This document shows, one piece after another, positions 59,450-64,000 of a stretch of 64,000 nucleotides of DNA. The stretch is taken from contig NZ_WSZK01000015.1 in NCBI RefSeq assembly GCF_009791395.1, positions 558,001 to 622,000 of the forward strand, written 5' to 3'. A program made the position numbers and the translations under genes. Within the stretch, counting starts at the first letter, position 1. Each line of letters starts with the position of its first letter. The notes beneath the pieces are model-generated. The model saw nothing but the letters and a program-made list of their open reading frames with translations, did no database searches and was not told the DNA's origin. This stretch comes from Halomarina oriensis. Its GTDB lineage: Archaea; Halobacteriota; Halobacteria; Halobacteriales; Haloarculaceae.

Positions 59450-60043
59450 GTGGTGGTCCCCGCCGAGGTCCAGCGCCGGATGGTCCACGCCACCGGCGCG
59501 ACCATCCCGCTCGCGTACCTCCTGTTCGACCTGCCGTGGTTCTGGGTGCAGGTCGCCTGGAGCGTCGCCGCCCTCGGCGGCCTGCTTCTGGAGGCGCTGC
59601 GCCTCTCCGGGGTCGTCAACTGGCGACTGTTCGACACGCTGACCCGCGAGTACGAGCAGGAGAACCTCGCGGGGTACGCGCTGTATCTGCTGTCGATGGC
59701 GGCCGTCGCGTGGCTGTTCCCGCCGAGTACCGTCCCCGGCGCGGCCGTCGCGGGGATGCTGATGCTCGCGCTCGGCGACCCGGTCAGCGGTCTCGTCGGG
59801 TCGGGTGAACTCCAGTCGGTCAAGGGCGCGCCGTCGCTACTGGCGATGTTCGCCGTCTGTCTCGCCATCGCGTTCGGTGTCGGCCTCGCGCTCGCTCCGG
59901 CCGTCGTCGGGGCGGCCGCGGCGACGCTCGCCGACGGCGTCAAGCCCGTCGTCGCCAGCTACGTCGTCGACGACAACCTCACCATCCCGCCGGCGGCGGC
60001 CGTCGGCGTCACGCTCGGCTGGCTCCTCCCCGGCGTCCTCTGA
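59450..60043 (+). CDS. Dolichol-kinase-like membrane protein
   Basis: Polytopic membrane protein of 197 residues in the SEC59/DGK1-like CTP-dependent kinase family: QRRMVHATGATIPLAYLLF at the start, LALGDPVSGLVG and a DGVKPVVASYVVDDNLTIP end. In archaea it may make dolichyl phosphate, the N-glycan carrier, which would suit the glycosylation sequons of the secreted protein above. GTG 59450 follows the glyS stop by 4 bp; GTG 59453 is also possible. Confidence 0.82.
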   Translation: MVVPAEVQRRMVHATGATIPLAYLLFDLPWFWVQVAWSVAALGGLLLEALRLSGVVNWRLFDTLTREYEQENLAGYALYLLSMAAVAWLFPPSTVPGAAVAGMLMLALGDPVSGLVGSGELQSVKGAPSLLAMFAVCLAIAFGVGLALAPAVVGAAAATLADGVKPVVASYVVDDNLTIPPAAAVGVTLGWLLPGVL

Positions 60044-60429
60044 CGGCCGCCACGCTGAGGGGGACGTGGAAACGCGCACCACCGAGCGACAGCGCCGTCG
60101 GCCACGTCGAGACCGCCGTCGTCAGCCGGTCGGCAGACGTTCGGCAGCCAGGCGTCAGACGGAGACGGATAAACCAACGGTGGGACGTCAACGTCCGGTG
60201 CCGGTCGACCGAGCGACCGGCGGGCGAACGTCCGTCAGACACACGGCAGACGCGGTAGACGTTCACCATCGTCAGACGCCGCCGAGTGTCACGGTTCTGG
60301 ACCCGAAACGAAGGGGTTGGCGCGTGTGGCGAACGGCCGGGCCGGCGGGAGTCGGACCGGGAGCCAGTGGGTGGGTCGAGGGAGCGCCCCGAGCGACGAT
60401 TTATGTCCCGAGGGCCGCTCCGTGGAGGC
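60044..60429. other. Gene-free region upstream of the antiporter pair
   Basis: 386 bp without a convincing gene; open frames on the minus strand lack haloarchaeal acidity. TTTAT (60400-60404) lies 26-30 bp before the ATG at 60430, a likely TATA box for the khtT-like gene. Sequence between about 60100 and 60300 is of mixed composition with no repeat noticed. Confidence 0.5.
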
Positions 60430-60924
60430 ATGACCGTCTACGAGAGCGACCTCCCCGGTGTCGGCAAGAAGTTCGAGGTGGAACTCGACGGCGACACTCG
60501 GCTCGTCATCGTCATCCACAACACGGGCAAGCGAGAGCTGTTCCTCCGCGAATCGGAGGACGCGGACGCCGAGAAGCTGTTCACGCTCTCCGACCGTCTC
60601 GCCCGACAGGTCGGGACCATCATGGAGGGCGCGTACTTCCAGCCCATCCGCACTGAGAGCATCGAGACGGTGCTCTCGGACGACACGCTCATCGAGTGGG
60701 CGAAGGTGATGGGTGACTCCCCGCTGGTCGGTCAGACGCTCGCCGAGTCGCGGCTGCGTCAGAACCTCGGCGTCTCGGTGGTCGCCGTCCAGCGCGGCGG
60801 TGAGACCATCGAGAACCCCGGTGCCGACACGACGATTCGGGCCGACGACACGCTCGTCGTCCTCGGGTCGCGGGAGGCGTGCCGGCGACTCGACGACGTG
60901 GTGACCGGAGACGTGGATGGCTGA
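60430..60924 (+). CDS. KhtT-like regulatory subunit (TrkA-C domain)
   Basis: Cytosolic protein of 164 residues. The N-terminal 70 residues are a KhtT-like or CpaA-type domain (VYESDLPGVGKKFEVEL), the C-terminal 80 residues a TrkA-C (RCK-C) ligand domain (LVGQTLAESRLRQNLGVSVV). It overlaps the antiporter start by 8 bp. In KhtTU systems the T subunit gates K+ export in response to pH and nucleotides. Confidence 0.85.
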   Translation: MTVYESDLPGVGKKFEVELDGDTRLVIVIHNTGKRELFLRESEDADAEKLFTLSDRLARQVGTIMEGAYFQPIRTESIETVLSDDTLIEWAKVMGDSPLVGQTLAESRLRQNLGVSVVAVQRGGETIENPGADTTIRADDTLVVLGSREACRRLDDVVTGDVDG

Positions 60925-62116
60925 GGGGACGACGCTGCTGGCCGTCGGCGCGATGTTCCTCGCGCTCGTCGTCGCGGGGGTCGTCGCCCGACGACTGGGC
61001 GTGTCGGTCATCCCGCTGTACATCGTCGCGGGCATCGGTGTCGGGGAACTGGCGACCCGCGTCCTCCCGGAGACGACCCCGCTGGTGCCACAGCCAGCCA
61101 GCGAGTTCGTCGCGCTCGGGGCGGAGTTGGGCATCGTCTTCCTGCTGTTCTTCCTCGGACTGGAGTTCAGCGTCGACCGCCTGCTGGCGAGTCGTGACCG
61201 CCTGCTGTCGGCGGGCCTGCTCGACCTCGGCGTGAACTTCCCGGTCGGGATGGCCATCGGCCTCGCCGCCGGGTGGTCGCCGGTCGAGGCGTTCGTCCTC
61301 GGCGGGGTCGTCTACGTCTCCTCCAGCGCCGTCATCACGAAGTCGCTCATCGACCTGGGGTGGATCGCCAACGCCGAGTCCGAACCGATGCTCGGGACGC
61401 TCGTCTTCGAGGACCTCGCCATCGCCCTCTACCTCGCGGTGCTGTCGGCTATCGTCTTCGGCGGTGGCGACCTGGCGACGGCCGTGGAGGGCGTCGGTGT
61501 CGCCGCCGGCTTCCTGCTGGTGCTCGTCGCCGGCGTGGCGAAGGGGGACGCGCTGTTCGCACGCTACCTCGACGTCGACTCCAACGAACTGTTCGTCCTG
61601 CGGGCGGTGGCCGTGACGACGCTGGTGGGCGGCGTGGCACTCGAACTCGGCGTCAGCGAGGCCGTCGCCGCCTTCTTCGTCGGGATGGGGTTCTCCTCGA
61701 CCCAGCACGTCCACGCCCTCGAACGACTGCTCGCCCCCATCCGCGACGTGTTCGCCGCCGTCTTCTTCTTCTACATCGGCCTGACGACCGAACTGGGGCT
61801 GGTGGGGGCGGTCGTCGGTCTGCTCGCCGTCGCCGTCGTCCTCACCACCGCGTCGAAACTCGTCTCGGGCTACCTGACGGGCCAACGGGTCTACGGGCTC
61901 GACCACCGGCGGTCGGTGCGCGTCGCCGCCGGCATGGTCACCCGCGGGGAGTTCTCGCTCATCATCGCGGCGCTCGTGGCGGGCGCGAGTTCGACGGTGC
62001 TCTCGGGGACGATTCCCGCCTTCGCCGTCGGCTACGTGCTCGTCATGAGCGTGCTCGGGACGCTGGCGATGCAGTACGCCGACCGTATCGCGGGGCTGGT
62101 GCCGGGGGGGTCGTAG
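60917..62116 (+). CDS. CPA2-type cation:proton antiporter (KhtU/Kef-like)
   Basis: Membrane antiporter of 399 residues with about 12 helices. Typical features: GLEFSVDRL, the SSSAVITKSLIDLG block with the conserved Ser, LGTLVFEDLAIALYL with the FED motif, FFVGMGFSSTQH and FFFYIGLTTEL. It lacks its own RCK domains, matching use of the preceding KhtT-like subunit. Likely K+ (or Na+) efflux, important in osmotic adjustment of a salt-in halophile. Confidence 0.9.
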   Translation: MAEGTTLLAVGAMFLALVVAGVVARRLGVSVIPLYIVAGIGVGELATRVLPETTPLVPQPASEFVALGAELGIVFLLFFLGLEFSVDRLLASRDRLLSAGLLDLGVNFPVGMAIGLAAGWSPVEAFVLGGVVYVSSSAVITKSLIDLGWIANAESEPMLGTLVFEDLAIALYLAVLSAIVFGGGDLATAVEGVGVAAGFLLVLVAGVAKGDALFARYLDVDSNELFVLRAVAVTTLVGGVALELGVSEAVAAFFVGMGFSSTQHVHALERLLAPIRDVFAAVFFFYIGLTTELGLVGAVVGLLAVAVVLTTASKLVSGYLTGQRVYGLDHRRSVRVAAGMVTRGEFSLIIAALVAGASSTVLSGTIPAFAVGYVLVMSVLGTLAMQYADRIAGLVPGGS

Positions 62117-62164
62117 CGCCACGAAACGCAACACCGAACCGACCCCCCGACGGACGCACTCCCA

Positions 62165-63073
62165 GTGAGTGTCGTCTCGAACCTGCTCTACCTGCTCGTC
62201 GTACTGGCGCTCGGCATCGCCGGGCGACGAGTCGGCCTCCTGACCGAGTCGTGGCGAGACCGACTCACGGCGGTGGCGTTCTACGTCGCGCTCCCGGCAC
62301 TCGTGTTCGGGTCGACCGCCGGACGTAACCTCGCCGAGGTGCTGGAACCGCGACTCGTCGTCGGGTTCTGGGCGGTGCTGGTCGTCGTCGCGGCCGTCGG
62401 CTGGGTCGTCCACCGCAACGAGTCCTCGCCGGCCGTCCGGAGCGTCGCCGTCGTCCAGTCGTACCACTGCAACCTCGGTTTCCTCGGACTCCCCATCACG
62501 GCGGCGGCGTTCGGCGGGGTCGTGACCGCGAAAGCGAGCCTCCTGCTCGGTGTCGGCGCGTTGACACAGGTGCCGCTCACACTGGGGGTGTTCGCGTTCC
62601 TCACCGACGCGGACGCGGCCCTCGGCGAGGAACTACGCGGGCTACTCACCAACCCGGTGTTGCTCGCGCTGGGAGCCGGCCTCGGCTGTGCGGCGTTCGA
62701 CGTGACCGTCCCCGCGACGGTGTCGACGGCACTCGGTGTGGTCGCCGACCTCGCGCTCCCGGCCGCGCTGCTCGCCATCGGCGCGTCGCTGTCGCTGGCG
62801 GGCACGCTCCCCGACCGCTCGACGGTCGGGGCGGTCCTCCTCGTCAAACTGGTCGTCATGCCCGTCGTCGCGCTGGTGACCTTCCGGACGCTGGCGGCGG
62901 ACCCCTCGACGACCCGTGCGGGCGTCCTGATGCTCGCCATGCCGACGGCCGTCTCGACGTTCGTCTACGCGAGCGAACTCGGAGGGGACGCCGACCTCGC
63001 CTCGGCGAACGTGTTTCTCACCACCGTCGCCTCGGTGGGTACCATCCTCCTCGTGGTACAGGTCGTGGGGTGA
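62165..63073 (+). CDS. AEC family transporter
   Basis: Auxin-efflux-carrier-type permease of 302 residues with ten helices in two inverted repeats: ALPALVFGSTAG and YHCNLGFLGLPITAAAFGG in the first, DLALPAALLAIGASLSL and AMPTAVSTFVYASELGGD in the second. Family substrates include dicarboxylates and small organic acids; unknown here. GTG 62165 is the most likely start. Confidence 0.85.
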   Translation: MSVVSNLLYLLVVLALGIAGRRVGLLTESWRDRLTAVAFYVALPALVFGSTAGRNLAEVLEPRLVVGFWAVLVVVAAVGWVVHRNESSPAVRSVAVVQSYHCNLGFLGLPITAAAFGGVVTAKASLLLGVGALTQVPLTLGVFAFLTDADAALGEELRGLLTNPVLLALGAGLGCAAFDVTVPATVSTALGVVADLALPAALLAIGASLSLAGTLPDRSTVGAVLLVKLVVMPVVALVTFRTLAADPSTTRAGVLMLAMPTAVSTFVYASELGGDADLASANVFLTTVASVGTILLVVQVVG

Positions 63074-63088
63074 CGCCGGACGGAAGGC

Positions 63089-63439
63089 TCAGCAGAACGG
63101 CCCCGGCAGGACCTGGTCGTTCGTGGCGAGCAGGCGGACGACCGGTTCGTAGACGCCGAACCGGGGACCACGGGAGACCCGGCCCCGTTCGCGGTCCCAC
63201 TCGACGACCCCCTCGGCCTCCAGTTTCGGCAGGTCGGCGTGGTACAACTGGAGCGCGTTCTCGGCCGGACCGTCTCCGTCCCCGGAGCACGACGCTCCTC
63301 CGGCCGGTTCGAGTGCGGTCCCCGAACGCGTGAACCGGCCGCTCGACACGTCGATGCTCTCGACGTCACACAGTGTGACGAGCAGTCGCCGCCGGGACGC
63401 CGAAGCGAGGACATCGAACACCGTCGAGACGTCTGACAT
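63089..63439 (-). CDS. HTH protein, DUF7344-like
   Basis: Protein of 116 residues starting ATG 63439, with winged-helix pattern (VFDVLASASRRRLLVTLCDV, QLYHADLPKLEAEGVVEWDR) split by a Gly/Ser-rich loop. Haloarchaea have many such single-domain regulators. It lies between the AEC gene (convergent) and hef (divergent), and may regulate either. Confidence 0.72.
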   Translation of the reverse strand: MSDVSTVFDVLASASRRRLLVTLCDVESIDVSSGRFTRSGTALEPAGGASCSGDGDGPAENALQLYHADLPKLEAEGVVEWDRERGRVSRGPRFGVYEPVVRLLATNDQVLPGPFC

Positions 63440-63613
63440 GCGCAAGACACCTGTTCGATAGGTAATAAGTCTTGTTCGGGAGTGTACCGTTCGGGACACT
63501 CGAAGCGGCCCGCAGGGTTCGGTACTGAACCACTCGACGCGCTCGGGGGGCGCCGGTTCACTTTCACCGCGATACGCGAACCCTTAACCACGAACGCGCG
63601 TCACTACCCTCAA

Positions 63614-64000
63614 ATGGCGGCCAGTAGCGAGTCGGACACCGAACTCATCGACGGCCCGCTTCTCACGCCGGGCCTGCTCCAGCGCCGGGAGTATCAGGTC
63701 GAACTCGCCGAGGCCGCGCTCCGCGACCACACGCTGGTCTGTCTCCCGACGGGTCTCGGCAAGACGGCGGTGAGCCTCCTCGTCACCGCCCAGCGCCTCC
63801 ACGAAGCCGGCGGGAAGGCGCTCTTCCTCGCGCCGACGAAACCGCTCGTCAACCAGCACGCCGACTTCTACCGCGAGGCGCTGACGGTTCCGGACGACGA
63901 CATCGTCGTCTTCACGGGCGAGGTCAGACCCGACGACCGGGCCGAACTGTGGGACTCCGCACGGGTCGTCATCGCCACGCCGCAGGTCGTCGAGAACGAC
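63614..64000 (+). CDS. hef: Hef helicase/nuclease, N-terminal part
   Basis: The window ends inside this gene; 129 codons are visible. ATG 63614 follows a CCTTAACC TATA-like box (63580-63587). The start of an SF2 helicase is clear: LQRREYQVELAEAAL (Q motif region), LPTGLGKTAV (Walker A, motif I), LAPTKPLVNQHADFYRE (motif Ia) and VIATPQVVEN (motif Ib). Hef is the archaeal relative of FANCM/XPF, acting at stalled forks with Hjc as the alternative pathway. Confidence 0.88.
   Translation, partial: MAASSESDTELIDGPLLTPGLLQRREYQVELAEAALRDHTLVCLPTGLGKTAVSLLVTAQRLHEAGGKALFLAPTKPLVNQHADFYREALTVPDDDIVVFTGEVRPDDRAELWDSARVVIATPQVVEND

Noticed and set aside
60009-60431. 140-codon minus-strand frame in the gap before the antiporter genes
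   Set aside because: Arg/Ser/Thr-rich with low acidity, unlike haloarchaeal proteins, and no start signal.
1-64000. CRISPR array or cas genes
   Set aside because: No regularly spaced identical repeats and no Cas motifs were seen on either strand.

Overview
The window comes from an extremely halophilic archaeon (class Halobacteria). The DNA is GC-rich, the proteins are strongly acidic, and the core genes are archaeal: TATA-binding protein, PCNA, primase large subunit PriL, Orc1/Cdc6, Hef, Holliday-junction resolvase Hjc, CDP-archaeol synthase CarS, archaeal tRNA methyltransferase TrmG10, and the fused TatCt with TatCo that is typical of haloarchaea. Many genes have a TATA-like box about 25-30 bp before the start codon and no Shine-Dalgarno sequence, which suggests leaderless mRNAs. 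No rRNA, tRNA or CRISPR array was recognised.

Layout. 1-8.6 kb: end of a YihY-type gene, trmG10 and tbp from a divergent promoter, membrane genes, hisG, a DadD-type deaminase, a secreted acidic repeat protein and ahcY. 8.7-9.9 kb: a lower-GC Fic gene. 10-16.2 kb: frameshifted hjc, a SWIM protein, priL, a DUF2270 membrane protein, pcn and a Tat-exported PGF-CTERM protein.

16.3-31.2 kb is an integrated element of about 14.9 kb, the main discovery here. Its tyrosine recombinase lies at the right edge beside rlmE (rrmJ/ftsJ). The original first codons of rlmE (MARKDDYYN) remain at 16319-16345 beyond the left edge. The rlmE now at 31198 begins with a substitute end (MTDKDMYYN). Both junctions share TACTACAAC, so the element inserted into the 5' end of a housekeeping protein gene and supplied a new promoter, start codon and first codons. 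Cargo: a Zn/Cd-type P-type ATPase with a Cys-rich HTH_10 regulator; a run of overlapping small zinc-ribbon genes; a C5 DNA methyltransferase with a C-terminal HTH; a gene-free 515-bp region with five TTGTTAGGT motifs and a perfect hairpin; and a copper-type module (regulator, ATPase with an unusual YPC motif, HMA chaperone).

31.2-47.5 kb: rlmE, an RDD protein, a queuosine-precursor-type transporter behind a ribbon-helix-helix gene, the divergent Tat translocase genes, an inverted-repeat element, a histidine phosphatase, larE, a tandem pair of small acidic paralogues, an HhH-MutS ATPase, an Orc1/Cdc6 gene, carS, proline dehydrogenase and a DUF502 protein. 47.6-55.9 kb: a complete Dpp/Opp-type ABC operon whose two ATPases carry unusual insertions and a C-terminal extension, followed by a frameshifted membrane gene. 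56-64 kb: a CBS protein, glycyl-tRNA synthetase and dolichol-kinase-like operon, a KhtT/KhtU-like antiporter pair, an AEC transporter, an HTH gene and the start of hef.

Three genes (hjc, a membrane gene in the element, and the gene after the ABC operon) are each broken by a one-base change in a run of G. This pattern could be sequencing error or real slippage.
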